Source: Bradyrhizobium amphicarpaeae
Lineage (GTDB): Bacteria; Pseudomonadota; Alphaproteobacteria; Rhizobiales; Xanthobacteraceae
Length of the DNA: 64,000 nt
Reading direction: 5' to 3'
NCBI RefSeq assembly: GCF_002266435.3
Contig: NZ_CP029426.2
Span: forward strand, 6,106,001-6,170,000
A program made the position numbers and the translations under genes. The notes beneath the pieces are model-generated. The model worked only from the letters and a program-made list of their open reading frames with translations, ran no database searches and was not told the origin of the DNA. Positions 37,997-46,219 of this stretch are shown here, piece after piece. The first letter of the stretch is position 1. Each line of letters starts with the position of its first letter.

Positions 37997-38410
37997 TCAT
38001 CGCGACCATTGCTTCAGGTCGCCAAACCCGGCGGCGGCGGCCTGCACCTCGGGCGGAAAGTCCGCCATCTCCTGAACCTGCCGGATCTCGATGATCTCGT
38101 TCGGCGCGGCCGGGCACTGTTTCGCCCAGTCAATCGCCTCGGCGCGCGAGGCAACCTCGATCATCCAATAGCCGCCCAGCACTTCCTTGGCTTCGGTGAA
38201 TGGGCCGTCGGTGACCATGGGCTGGCCGGTCGCGAACGACACCCGCGCACCCATCGACGGCGGATGCAGGCCGTCGAGCGTGATCAGCACGCCCGCGTCC
38301 TTCAGCGCCTCGTTGTAGCGCATCATCGCCGCGACACGCTCGGGATCGAGCTGCACGTCCGCCGGCGCGGCCTCGTAGCCGAGCGGAATCATCAACATCA
38401 TGAATCGCAT
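37997..38410 (-). CDS. DGPF/YciI-family protein
   Basis: The 137-residue protein starts at the ATG complementary to 38408-38410. It carries the family signature TDGPFTEAKEVLGGYWMIEV and an N-terminal MRFMMLMIPLGYEAAPADVQ strand. DGPF proteins are the conserved genomic partners and main targets of ECF42 sigma factors; their biochemical role is unknown. A second DGPF protein is encoded beside the sigma factor at 46216-46584. A promoter core TGTCGG-N17-CGTCTT lies 71 bp upstream. Confidence 0.88.
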   Translation of the reverse strand: MRFMMLMIPLGYEAAPADVQLDPERVAAMMRYNEALKDAGVLITLDGLHPPSMGARVSFATGQPMVTDGPFTEAKEVLGGYWMIEVASRAEAIDWAKQCPAAPNEIIEIRQVQEMADFPPEVQAAAAGFGDLKQWSR

Positions 38411-38475
38411 GGGATCGTGTCCTGGCTTCTGCGTCGTTCCGGGATGCGCCGTGAGGCGAAGGCCCGCTTGCGTCC

Positions 38476-38504
38476 AAGACGAATGAACTCTCGTGGAACC
38501 GACA
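38476..38504 (-). promoter_or_regulatory. ECF42-type promoter 1 (DGPF-YciI operon)
   Basis: On the minus strand TGTCGG (38504-38499) and CGTCTT (38481-38476) are 17 nt apart. The first C of CGTC is 71 bp before the DGPF start. TTATTTCCGC lies just upstream of the -35, as at the sigma operon promoter (46615-46643). Confidence 0.7.
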
Positions 38505-38546
38505 TGCCTCCGCGGAAATAATCCGGAGGTGCCCAGCTCCCCGGCC

Positions 38547-38912
38547 CTAGCGCGGCTGCGGCAGGAAACGACCATCCTGCCGGGCAGCGCCGAAATAGAC
38601 GTCGATGCGCCGGACCTTGCCGCCTGCGAAGGTGAGGAACTCCGTGTTGCGAAAACTCCTGCCATCCGTCGCAAGGCAAAGATAGGTGACGAAGGCCTCC
38701 TCGCCCCGGACGAAGATGCGCTCGATGTCATGCCGCGCGATCCAGCCGGTGTCGCCCCAACAGCGGTCGAAATAGGTTGCCTTGTCGAGGTCGTCGTCGA
38801 ACGGGCTGGTGAAGCGGAAATCATCGGCCAATGCGTCGGCGACCCGCTGCCGGTCGTTGATGAGATAGGCCGCGAAGAGGTCTCGGATCAGGCGCTCGCA
38901 GTCGTCGGGCAT
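38547..38912 (-). CDS. SnoaL-like NTF2-fold protein
   Basis: The 121-residue protein, from the ATG at 38910-38912 (ribosome site GGAGAC), has the NTF2-like pattern: LIRDLFAAYLINDRQRVADA, then DDFRFTSPFDDDLDKATYF, then a beta-rich end (FLTFAGGKVRRIDVYFG). SnoaL-like proteins are small binding proteins or isomerases, and this one has no assigned substrate. It has its own promoter core TGTCGG-N17-CGTCTT, 35 bp upstream, which places it in the predicted ECF42 regulon. Confidence 0.82.
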   Translation of the reverse strand: MPDDCERLIRDLFAAYLINDRQRVADALADDFRFTSPFDDDLDKATYFDRCWGDTGWIARHDIERIFVRGEEAFVTYLCLATDGRSFRNTEFLTFAGGKVRRIDVYFGAARQDGRFLPQPR

Positions 38913-38941
38913 CAATCGTCTCCGCAAGAAAGATTCAGTTG

Positions 38942-38970
38942 AAGACGGTTCACACCGGACCGCGCCGACA
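38942..38970 (-). promoter_or_regulatory. ECF42-type promoter 2 (SnoaL gene)
   Basis: On the minus strand TGTCGG (38970-38965) and CGTCTT (38947-38942) are separated by 17 nt. CGTC starts 35 bp before the SnoaL-like ATG. Confidence 0.7.
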
Positions 38971-39237
38971 CCGCGGCTCCGCCGACGCCGGCCTGAACTG
39001 GAAAAATATTTCGCTGAGCTCCGTAAAACCACGGGCCGCCCTTGTGAACTCCGACGTGCATATAGGCCAAGAACCGCTGTGAGTTGAAGGACATGAGCGA
39101 TACACGTAGGATTACGGAAATCGGCCTTGCGACGACGCGTGCTTTACCGTTGCTCAAGAAGAGAATGCAACTTTTCAGCTGAGAGGAAACGGTATGGCAA
39201 TTCTGCCGGTTCGCTGCTGAAGCATTGCGGAGCTCAC

Positions 39238-40902
39238 GTGTTCAATTTCCAGAGCAAGAAGGTCAGGCACGCGGTCGCGGAGGTCGAGGCGCTCGACAGG
39301 TCGCAAGCCGTGATCGAATTCAGTCTCGACGGCACCATCCTCGATGCGAATGAAAACCTGCTCAAGATGAGCGGCTACACGTTGGCCGAGATCAAGGGCA
39401 AGCACCACAGCATCTTCGTCAGCCCCGCCGAGCGCGAGAGCGCGCGCTACCGCGACTTTTGGGCCAGCTTGAACCGCGGCGAGTTCCAGACCACGCAATA
39501 CAAGCGTTTCGGCAAGGATGGCAGGGAAGTCTGGGTTCATGCGTCCTATGCGCCGCTGCGCGACGAGAACGGCAAGGTAGTCAGCTTCATCAAGTTCGCC
39601 ACCGATATCACGGCGTACAAAATCAAGACCATGGAGGATTCCGGCAAGATCGCCGCGATCAACCGCGCGCAGGCCGTGATCGAGTTCAACATGGACGGCA
39701 CCATCGTCACCGCGAACGAGAACTTCTTGAACGCGATGGGCTACGCGCTCGACGAGATTAGGGGCAAGCATCACAGCATGTTCGTGACATCAGAAGATCG
39801 CGCGAGTGCCGGCTATGCCGCGTTCTGGGCCAAGCTGAACCGTGGCGAGTTCGAGGCGGCCGAATACAAGCGGCTCGCCAAGGGCGGCAAGGAAATCTGG
39901 ATCATCGCCACCTACAATCCGATCCTCGACGAGACCGGGAAGCCGTTCAAGGTGGTCAAGTTCGCAACCGACGTCACTGCGCAGAAGATGAAGGCGGCCG
40001 ACAATGACGGTCAGCTCGCCGCGATCCAGAAATCGCAGGCGGTGATCGAGTTCAACATGGACGGCACGATCCGCACCGCCAACGAGAATTTCCTCAAGGC
40101 GATGGGCTATTCGCTGGCGGAGATCAAGGGTCAGCACCACTCCATGTTCGTCGAGCCGAACGAGCGGAATTCGCCGGCTTATCGCCAGTTCTGGGAGACT
40201 CTCAACCGCGGCGAATACCAGGCCGCCGAATACAAGCGCATCGCCAAGGGCGGACGGGAGATCTGGATCCAGGCGTCCTACAATCCGATCTTCGACCTCA
40301 ACGGCAGGCCCTACAAGGTGGTGAAATATGCCACCGACATCACCGCGCAGGCGATCGGCCGCAAAAAGGCCGACAACGCGCGCGGGCTGATCGAGGCGGT
40401 CGCTGCCGGCAGCGAACAGATGAGCGCCTCGATCCGCGAGATCTCCGAGACCATGGCGAAGTCGCGCGAGAATTCCAAGGTCGCGACCAACCGGGTCGAA
40501 GCCGCCGACGGCCAGGCCCAGCGGCTGACCGCGGCCGCGCAGGCCATGAGCGGCATCGTCGAGATGATCGCCGGCATCACCAGCCAGATCAACCTGCTCG
40601 CGCTGAACGCCACGATCGAATCGGCGCGCGCGGGCGAAGCCGGCCGCGGCTTTGCGGTGGTGGCCTCAGAGGTGAAGACCCTGGCGAATCAGGCCAAGCA
40701 GGCGACCGACACCATCACGTCCGAGATCGATGCGCTCAACACCATCTCCGGCGATGTCGCCAGCTCCCTGACTGCGATCAAGGCCGCGATCGCCGGCGTC
40801 AACGAGTTCATCGCCTCGACCGCCGCAGCAGTCGAGGAGCAGAGCATCGTGACGTCGGATATGTCGGCCAATATGCAGCGCGCCTCGGCGGAATTGGCCT
40901 GA
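39238..40902 (+). CDS. Soluble chemoreceptor with three tandem PAS domains
   Basis: The 554-residue protein starts at GTG 39238, six bases after GGAG. Three PAS domains of exactly 122 residues each begin near residues 22, 144 and 266 ([33 protein letters not shown]). Each contains GKHHS or GQHHSMFV and ends DIT or DVT. The methyl-accepting signalling hairpin follows, with tip [19 protein letters not shown]. There is no membrane helix and no HAMP, so it is cytoplasmic. PAS domains of this type bind haem or flavin in BdlA/Aer2-like receptors, but no ligand residue is obvious. No che genes are adjacent. Confidence 0.92.
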   Translation: MFNFQSKKVRHAVAEVEALDRSQAVIEFSLDGTILDANENLLKMSGYTLAEIKGKHHSIFVSPAERESARYRDFWASLNRGEFQTTQYKRFGKDGREVWVHASYAPLRDENGKVVSFIKFATDITAYKIKTMEDSGKIAAINRAQAVIEFNMDGTIVTANENFLNAMGYALDEIRGKHHSMFVTSEDRASAGYAAFWAKLNRGEFEAAEYKRLAKGGKEIWIIATYNPILDETGKPFKVVKFATDVTAQKMKAADNDGQLAAIQKSQAVIEFNMDGTIRTANENFLKAMGYSLAEIKGQHHSMFVEPNERNSPAYRQFWETLNRGEYQAAEYKRIAKGGREIWIQASYNPIFDLNGRPYKVVKYATDITAQAIGRKKADNARGLIEAVAAGSEQMSASIREISETMAKSRENSKVATNRVEAADGQAQRLTAAAQAMSGIVEMIAGITSQINLLALNATIESARAGEAGRGFAVVASEVKTLANQAKQATDTITSEIDALNTISGDVASSLTAIKAAIAGVNEFIASTAAAVEEQSIVTSDMSANMQRASAELA

Positions 40903-41070
40903 CGGCTTCCACGGGATTCCCGGGATCGCTGGGCGAAAAGCGATTGCGCAATCAATGCGTGTATGCCTAATTACGCCCGTGGGGGCGAGGAAGCAGCGCG
41001 GCGATTGCTAGCCGTTCGATGTTTGCCGCCGATCTTGGAGCTGGGCGCTCCGATATTGGGACGGGGGAAT

Positions 41071-41511
41071 ATGAGGTCGAAAATCGGGGCTTTGCCCCTG
41101 TTGCTTGTTGGGTTTTTATTGGCGAGTTGTGCAAGCCCTCGGGGCCTCGATGAGCCAGCCTTCCAACTGCCGCCAATGAAGCCCGGCCTCGGCCGCGTCT
41201 ACTTCACCAGACCCGGCGAATTTGTCGGATCGGCGGTCCAGCCCGAGATCCGGATGAACAACGAAGTCGTGGGCCGGTCCGTACCCGGCGGGTTCACTTT
41301 TGTCGACCGTCCCCCGGGAAAATACGTCGTGACGACGACAACCGAAGTCGAGAACGCGGTGACGTTCCAATTGTCGGCCGGCGAGTCCAAATACATCAAG
41401 ACGGCCGTGACACCCGGAATCCTGGTCGGCCATGTCACGCCGACGCTGGAATTTCCGGAGCAGGGACAATCCGACATCAACCGCCTCAGATATGTCGGGC
41501 CCAAGTTCTGA
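41071..41511 (+). CDS. DUF2846 lipoprotein
   Basis: The 146-residue protein starts at ATG 41071 with GGGGGAAT before it. A signal peptide with lipobox LLASC gives a lipidated Cys at about residue 20. The body matches DUF2846: GLGRVYFTRPGEFVGSAVQP, VGRSVPGGFTFVDRPPGKYV and a conserved beta-sandwich end. It should be anchored in the outer or inner membrane; function unknown. The frame stays open upstream to 40963, but that part lacks a signal peptide and was rejected. Confidence 0.85.
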   Translation: MRSKIGALPLLLVGFLLASCASPRGLDEPAFQLPPMKPGLGRVYFTRPGEFVGSAVQPEIRMNNEVVGRSVPGGFTFVDRPPGKYVVTTTTEVENAVTFQLSAGESKYIKTAVTPGILVGHVTPTLEFPEQGQSDINRLRYVGPKF

Positions 41512-41569
41512 TCGCTTGCGCAGGGCCGACTAAGCTGCCATGCCGCGGGTTCGCGCAAAGGACCTCGCC

Positions 41570-42358
41570 ATGACACCGTCGCATCCCAAAGTCGCCCTCG
41601 TCACCGGAGCCGCGCGCGGCATCGGGCTTGCGACCGCAAAAAAGTTCCTGGCCGAGGGCTGGCGCGTGGCGCTGCTCGACATCGAGGGCGAGTTGCTCGG
41701 CCGGGCGGTCGCCGACATCGACCAAAGCGGGATGACGCTGGCGCTGACCTGCGACGTCTCGGACTCGGCCGCGGTGAGCGATGCAATGGAAGCGGTCGAG
41801 CGCCGGTTCGGCCGGCTGGATGCACTGGTCAACAATGCCGGCATCGCGGTGTTCGCGCCGCTGATGGAAACGTCCGAAACCGATTGGCGCCGCGTGCTCG
41901 AGGTCAATCTCACCGGCCCGTTCCTCTGCACCAAGGCGGCCGTGCCGCTGATGCGCGAGGGGCATGGCGGCGCCATCGTCAACATCACCTCGATCTCGGC
42001 GGTGCGCGCCTCGACGCTGCGCTCGGCCTACGGCACCAGCAAGGCCGGGCTCGCGCACCTGACCAAGCAGCTCGCGGTCGAACTCGCCTCCCTTAACATC
42101 CGCGTCAACGCGGTGGCGCCTGGGCCGGTCGATACGGCGATGGCGAAGCAGGTGCACACCAAGGAAATCCGCGCCGACTATCACGACGCGATTCCGCTTA
42201 ACCGCTACGGACTGGAGGAGGAGCTCGCGGAAGCGATCTACTTCCTGTGTTCCTCAAATGCCAGCTACATCACCGGACAAATTTTGGCCGTGGATGGCGG
42301 TTTCGATGCGGCAGGCATCGGCCTGCCGACGCTGCGCGGTCAGCGCCGCAACGGCTAG
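41570..42358 (+). CDS. Short-chain dehydrogenase/reductase
   Basis: The 262-residue protein starts at ATG 41570 (AAGGAC before it). It has the classical SDR motifs: TGAARGIG cofactor loop, NNAGIAV, the Ser of ITSISAV and the catalytic YGTSK, then PGPVDTAMA. Asp after the second beta strand (LLDIEGE) indicates NAD(H) preference. FabG-like length and C-terminus (YITGQILAVDGGF) suggest an oxidoreductase of a small alcohol or 3-oxoacyl type; substrate unknown. Confidence 0.92.
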   Translation: MTPSHPKVALVTGAARGIGLATAKKFLAEGWRVALLDIEGELLGRAVADIDQSGMTLALTCDVSDSAAVSDAMEAVERRFGRLDALVNNAGIAVFAPLMETSETDWRRVLEVNLTGPFLCTKAAVPLMREGHGGAIVNITSISAVRASTLRSAYGTSKAGLAHLTKQLAVELASLNIRVNAVAPGPVDTAMAKQVHTKEIRADYHDAIPLNRYGLEEELAEAIYFLCSSNASYITGQILAVDGGFDAAGIGLPTLRGQRRNG

Positions 42359-42499
42359 GCACGGAAATTGTAGGTACGGAATCGCAGGGTGGATTGGCCG
42401 CAGGCGTCATCCACCTCTTTGTGACTGCCGGAACGAGATAGAGGGCGGGTTACGCCTACGGCTGACCCACCCGACAATAGCGAGTTCGTGGAGAGCTTC

Positions 42500-42937
42500 A
42501 TGCGGCGTATCAGCTGCCTCAACGCCTTGGTGCTGGCATCCGCGCTGCTCGCCACCGCGCCTGCGTCAGCCGAAATCCGCATCATCCAGTCTCCGGGCGG
42601 ACAGGTCGGGCCGTTTCTCGATCTGTTCGAGAAGGTGCGCGAGAGCGGCGAGCGCGTGGTGATCGACGGTCCCTGCCTGTCTGCTTGCACGCTGGTGCTG
42701 AGCATCGTGCCGGGCGAGCGCATCTGCGTCACCAAGCGCGCGGTGCTCGGCTTCCATGCGGCGCGTTCGGTAGACCGGCGCGGGCGCTTTTATGCAGAAC
42801 CGGAAGCATCGGTCGCGGTGCTTGCCGCCTATCCCGGCCCCGTGCGCGACTGGATCAGCCGCCGCGGCGGCCTGAGCTCGCGGTTGCTCCTGCTCAAAGG
42901 GCGAGATCTCGCCGCGATCTACCCGCGCTGCCGCTGA
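42500..42937 (+). CDS. Exported ClpP-like fold protein
   Basis: The 145-residue protein starts at ATG 42500 after GGAGAG. A signal peptide (about 1-25, ending APASA) precedes a short ClpP/crotonase-like core: IIQSPGGQVGPFLDLFEKV, then VVIDGPCLSACTLVLSI, in which the Ser of CxSAC matches the nucleophile position of the periplasmic ClpP-like COG3904 type, then VLGFHAAR with a candidate catalytic His. It is shorter than true ClpP. Proteolytic activity is unproven. Confidence 0.65.
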   Translation: MRRISCLNALVLASALLATAPASAEIRIIQSPGGQVGPFLDLFEKVRESGERVVIDGPCLSACTLVLSIVPGERICVTKRAVLGFHAARSVDRRGRFYAEPEASVAVLAAYPGPVRDWISRRGGLSSRLLLLKGRDLAAIYPRCR

Positions 42938-42966
42938 GGAACCCAGTCATCACGGTTTGGCCAGCT

Positions 42967-43059
42967 TCAATAGAGAGTCTGGATCATCGGCGCCAGCTTC
43001 ATGCTGGCGCAGATGAGCATCCCCCAAAGAGCAAAATTGATCTGTAGCGCCGCCGCCAT
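42967..43059 (-). CDS. 30-residue hydrophobic microprotein
   Basis: The frame starts at the ATG complementary to 43057-43059 and ends with TGA at 42967-42969. It begins MAAALQINFALWGMLICAS and ends MIQTLY, a single short membrane-like helix. GGGGAG lies seven bases before the ATG, a good ribosome site. From memory, similar very short proteins ending in the same style are annotated in Bradyrhizobium, but I cannot confirm that here. Function unknown. Confidence 0.5.
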   Translation of the reverse strand: MAAALQINFALWGMLICASMKLAPMIQTLY

Positions 43060-43340
43060 CGGTCGCTCCCCTTCCAAGTGACGTCCATCCCAATTTGAAG
43101 CTTTTATGAATCACGAATAGCGATTCTGACGTGCAGATCACAGCCCAATTTTGCGTCAATTGTTGTGCGATGCAGTCCGCAGGGTTTCACGAAGCGGCCT
43201 CACTGCGCCCGCAAAGTGATGCGATTCGTGAGTTCATTCCCTCGGCCATGCCGGCCCATCGGTTTGCCTTGAGTTCCATTTGATCGACGCAGGTTCTCCA
43301 CACGGAGCCTGCGGATCGTGCACCGAATTCTGGATCCGGC

Positions 43341-43703
43341 ATGATGCGACACGGCTTCATCTTGCTCGCCTTCTGCACGGCGCTGCTTGGCTGCGCAGTC
43401 GCACCGGCGCAGGAGCGTCGCCCGATCGCATGGGATGGCCTCGGCCAGGACCCCAACAAAGTATCGAACCGCCCGCATGTCGCGAAGCGGCGCGCGACGA
43501 GCCCCGCGCCCGCGGCAGGTGATCCCAATCGGGAACGGGAACGCGTGCTAGGCACCTTGCGGCCATATTCGGAGGCGTGGTGGGCGGTCCATGACGAGAT
43601 CGAAGCGGAGAACGACAAGCGGCTCGGCACCAAGCTCGTGATCTGCCCTCGCTGCGTTCAGGCGCCGCAGCAAGGCGAGGACGTGACCGGATCGATCCGT
43701 TGA
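43341..43703 (+). CDS. Hypothetical lipoprotein
   Basis: The 120-residue protein has a signal peptide with lipobox LLGC (Cys about 18), a basic Arg/Pro-rich middle, and an aromatic segment (LRPYSEAWWAVHDEIEAEND) with ICPRCVQ near the end. No family was recognised. A start at the second Met (43344) is equally possible. The 281-bp gap upstream has no other gene. Confidence 0.62.
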   Translation: MMRHGFILLAFCTALLGCAVAPAQERRPIAWDGLGQDPNKVSNRPHVAKRRATSPAPAAGDPNRERERVLGTLRPYSEAWWAVHDEIEAENDKRLGTKLVICPRCVQAPQQGEDVTGSIR

Positions 43704-43748
43704 GCGAGCTCGCGACAGATCCGGGTGCGGCGCGATAAATTCAAGCGT

Positions 43749-43777
43749 CCCCTCTCCCACAACGCTGGAGAGAGGGG
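43749..43777. terminator. Weak bidirectional hairpin
   Basis: CCCCTCTC (43749-43756) and GAGAGGGG (43770-43777) form a perfect stem between two convergent genes. There is no T-tract. Confidence 0.35.
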
Positions 43778-43814
43778 ATCGCAACTCATTCGTTCATGCA
43801 GGCGGTCGCGCCTG

Positions 43815-44228
43815 TCACATTCCTTCGGCCGGGCAGTTCACCATCCAGGGAATCCCGAACTTGTCGACGCACATGCCAAAGCCCTTGGCCCAGAACGTCT
43901 TGCTGAAGGGCATGGTGACGGATCCGCCGTCGGCGAGCGCGTTGAACTTGCGCTCGCCCTCAGCGGTATCCTTGACCGTGAGCGAGATCGAAAAGCCTTG
44001 AGCCTTGTTGAAATGCTCCGGCGGCGCATCGGAGGCCATCAATACGCTGCCGTCGGGCAGCGACATCCGCGCATGCATGATCGTCTTCTCACGGCCGGGC
44101 GCGGCGGGCATGTCCGGCGGCGCCTCCGATGACCGCATCATCGCATCGATCTTGCCGCCGAGCGTCTTGGCGTAGAAGTTGAACGCCGCTTCGCAATTGT
44201 CCTGATAGAACAGATAGGGGTTGAGCAT
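43815..44228 (-). CDS. VOC-family (PhnB/glyoxalase-like) protein
   Basis: The 137-residue protein is a PhnB-type VOC member: NPYLFYQDNCEAAFNFYAKTLGG, then IMHARMSLPDGSVLMASDAP, then a C-terminal GIPWMVNCPAE. Members bind metals or small ligands in a paired beta-alpha-beta fold. It starts 30 bp after the SRPBCC gene and belongs to the same operon, driven by the ECF42-type promoter at 44823-44851. ATG 44226-44228 follows GGAGA. Confidence 0.88.
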   Translation of the reverse strand: MLNPYLFYQDNCEAAFNFYAKTLGGKIDAMMRSSEAPPDMPAAPGREKTIMHARMSLPDGSVLMASDAPPEHFNKAQGFSISLTVKDTAEGERKFNALADGGSVTMPFSKTFWAKGFGMCVDKFGIPWMVNCPAEGM

Positions 44229-44258
44229 CGTTTCTCTCCTCTTCGTTTGCAGTGAGGC

Positions 44259-44798
44259 TCATTGCTTCTCGGTGAGCTTCTTCAGGCCGGCGAGGCCGGC
44301 CTCGAAATCCTTGCCGATCATGCTGTCCATGTTGATGAACACCTGCATGACCTTGGACAGGAACGGGGCCGGACCTGACATCGCCCATGTCACCAGTGTG
44401 GCATCGCCTTGCGGCACAAAGGTGAACTCGGCCGTGTTGTGGCCTTCGAACGGACGTTCGAAGTCGAGCTTGATGCGGAGCTTTGACGCGGGATTCGCCT
44501 CGAGGATCTCCATGTGGCCGGCGCCGACATTGTTGTTGCCGTCCCAGGCGTAGGTCGCGCCCTTCCCTGCCGCAGTTCCACCGAAGGTGCGCTTCATGGC
44601 GGGATCGCGGCCCTCATAGGGCGACCAAGCGGTCCAGCGATGGAAATCGGCGACCTGCGGGTAGATCGCGCCCGGCGGCGCCTTGACCGCGAGGCTGCGC
44701 TCGACGCGAAAGGTGTCGGGTTTGGTCAGAGCAACGGCGAGGACGCCCGCGATTCCAACGGCGAGCACGACGGCGATGATGGCAATGGCTTTCAACAT
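44259..44798 (-). CDS. SRPBCC-family protein with N-terminal membrane helix
   Basis: The 179-residue protein has an N-terminal hydrophobic helix (about 4-26) that may anchor it, then a START/polyketide-cyclase fold: FRVERSLAVKAPPGAIYPQV, FHRWTAWSPYEGRDPAMKRT, a beta-rich centre and C-terminal helix MIGKDFEAGLAGLKKL. SRPBCC proteins bind hydrophobic ligands. ATG 44796-44798 has GGAG before it. Promoter core TGTCGG-N17-CGTCCT lies 30 bp upstream, placing it and the VOC gene in the predicted ECF42 regulon. Confidence 0.88.
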   Translation of the reverse strand: MLKAIAIIAVVLAVGIAGVLAVALTKPDTFRVERSLAVKAPPGAIYPQVADFHRWTAWSPYEGRDPAMKRTFGGTAAGKGATYAWDGNNNVGAGHMEILEANPASKLRIKLDFERPFEGHNTAEFTFVPQGDATLVTWAMSGPAPFLSKVMQVFINMDSMIGKDFEAGLAGLKKLTEKQ

Positions 44799-44822
44799 GA
44801 GGGGCTCCGTGGATACGGGCTA

Positions 44823-44851
44823 AGGACGAACGGAGACGGCGGGGGCCGACA
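44823..44851 (-). promoter_or_regulatory. ECF42-type promoter 3 (SRPBCC-VOC operon)
   Basis: On the minus strand TGTCGG (44851-44846) and CGTCCT (44828-44823) are 17 nt apart, with CGTC 30 bp before the SRPBCC start. Confidence 0.7.
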
Positions 44852-44870
44852 AGGCGGAACGATTCTTTTC

Positions 44871-44898
44871 GTCATGGCCGGCTTGTCCCGGCCATGAC
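44871..44898. repeat. Dispersed palindrome
   Basis: GTCATGGCCGG (44871-44881) and CCGGCCATGAC (44888-44898) are perfect 11-bp arms around CTTGTC, just after the sigma-factor stop. From memory this is a frequent intergenic repeat in Bradyrhizobium. Confidence 0.55.
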
Positions 44899-44917
44899 GG
44901 CGGACAGGGTCCGCGCC

Positions 44918-46219
44918 TCACGTCGCCTTCGCGCCCTGCCTGGCGCCGCCATCGGCCTGCCTCGGCTGGCTGTCCCGGATCAGGCGATCGATGTGCATGC
45001 GGATGTGGGCGGCTTCTGCGGAGGTGTTGGCAAGCGCGATGGCGCGATCGAAGGCGACGCGGGCTTCGTCGTTGCGGCCGAGCTGCATCAGGAAGGCGCC
45101 GCGCACGCCGTAGAAATGGAAATAGTTGGCGAGCTTCGGGGCGAGCGGCTCGATCAGATCGAGCGCGGCCTGCGGCCCGCGCACCTTGGCGACCGCGACC
45201 GCGCGGTTGAGCGTCACCACAGGAGACGGCTGCACGACCTCGAGCGCGCCGTAGAGCAGGTCGATCTGCACCCAGTCGGTCTCCTCCGGCGTCGCCGCGC
45301 GGGCATGCAGCGCGGCGATCGCGGCCTGGATCTGATAGGGCCCGCTGCGGCGATGACGCATCGCCTTGTCGATCAACGCCAGCCCTTCCGCGATCATGGT
45401 GCCGTTCCACAGCGAACGGTCCTGGTCGTCCAGCAGGATCAGCGAGCCGTCCGCGGCAAAGCGCGCGGCGCTGCGCGCATGCTGCAGCAAGCTGAGCGCC
45501 GTGAGCCCCATGATCTCCGGCTCGCTCGGAAACAGCCTGAGCAGCAGGCGCCCCAGCCGGATCGCCTCCTCGCAGAGCGGCTTGCGGATCTCCGCGGTGT
45601 CGCCGCTCGCCGAATAGCCCTCGTTGAAGATCAGATAGATCATCGCCGCGACACCGGCGAGCCGCTCGGAGCGCTCGATTGCGCCGGGCGCTTCGAACGG
45701 CGTCCCGGCCTCCGCAACCTTCGCCTTGGCGCGGGTGATGCGCTGCTCCATCGCCGCGTCCGAGACCAGGAACGCGCGCGCGATCTGCTTCACGGTAAGG
45801 CCGGAGACGATGCGAAGCGCCAGCGCGATCTGCTGCGTCGCCGGCAATTGCGGATGGCAGCAGATGAACATCAGCCGCAGGATGTCGTCGCGGTAGTGCG
45901 AGCCGTCCAGCCGTTCGGCCAGCGCGCCTTCGGCGTCGTCGAGATCGGAGATCGCCTGGTCGTCCTCCGGCAGCGGCTGCTGCTTGCGGGTGCGGCGCAC
46001 CTCGTCGATGGCGGCATTGCGGCCGACCATGATCAGCCAGGCCGCAGGATCGCGCGGCGGCCCGTTCTGCGGCCAGGTCTTCAGCGCGCGCAGGGAGGCG
46101 TTCTGGAACGCCTCCTCGGCGGTATCGAGATCACGGAAATAACGCAGCAGCGCGCCGACCGCCTGGGGCCGCGCCGAGGTCAGCGCGGTCTCGATCCAGC
46201 CGGTGTCGGCTTCGCTCAC
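44918..46219 (-). CDS. ECF42-type RNA polymerase sigma factor with C-terminal helical extension
   Basis: The 433-residue protein is more than twice the length of a typical ECF sigma factor. Region 2 (about 10-85; AEEAFQNASLRALKTWPQNG, PAAWLIMVGRNAAIDEVRR) and region 4 (about 105-175; LRLMFICCHPQLPATQQIAL, LTVKQIARAFLVSDAAMEQR) are intact. The remaining 250 residues are the DUF6596/TPR-like extension of group ECF42 (AVSVAKV-like RAVAVAKVRGPQAAL, AHIRMHIDRL), thought to control activity in place of an anti-sigma factor. Its ATG overlaps the stop of the DGPF gene (ATGA), as is typical for this group. It probably drives the four matching promoters in this window. Confidence 0.93.
   Translation of the reverse strand: MSEADTGWIETALTSARPQAVGALLRYFRDLDTAEEAFQNASLRALKTWPQNGPPRDPAAWLIMVGRNAAIDEVRRTRKQQPLPEDDQAISDLDDAEGALAERLDGSHYRDDILRLMFICCHPQLPATQQIALALRIVSGLTVKQIARAFLVSDAAMEQRITRAKAKVAEAGTPFEAPGAIERSERLAGVAAMIYLIFNEGYSASGDTAEIRKPLCEEAIRLGRLLLRLFPSEPEIMGLTALSLLQHARSAARFAADGSLILLDDQDRSLWNGTMIAEGLALIDKAMRHRRSGPYQIQAAIAALHARAATPEETDWVQIDLLYGALEVVQPSPVVTLNRAVAVAKVRGPQAALDLIEPLAPKLANYFHFYGVRGAFLMQLGRNDEARVAFDRAIALANTSAEAAHIRMHIDRLIRDSQPRQADGGARQGAKAT

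Noticed and set aside
42992..43010. CGCCAGC/GCTGGCG hairpin
   Set aside because: It lies inside the microprotein coding region and may be coincidental.
42950..43159. A 69-residue minus-strand frame
   Set aside because: It overlaps the better-supported 30-residue frame in another phase and has no start signal.
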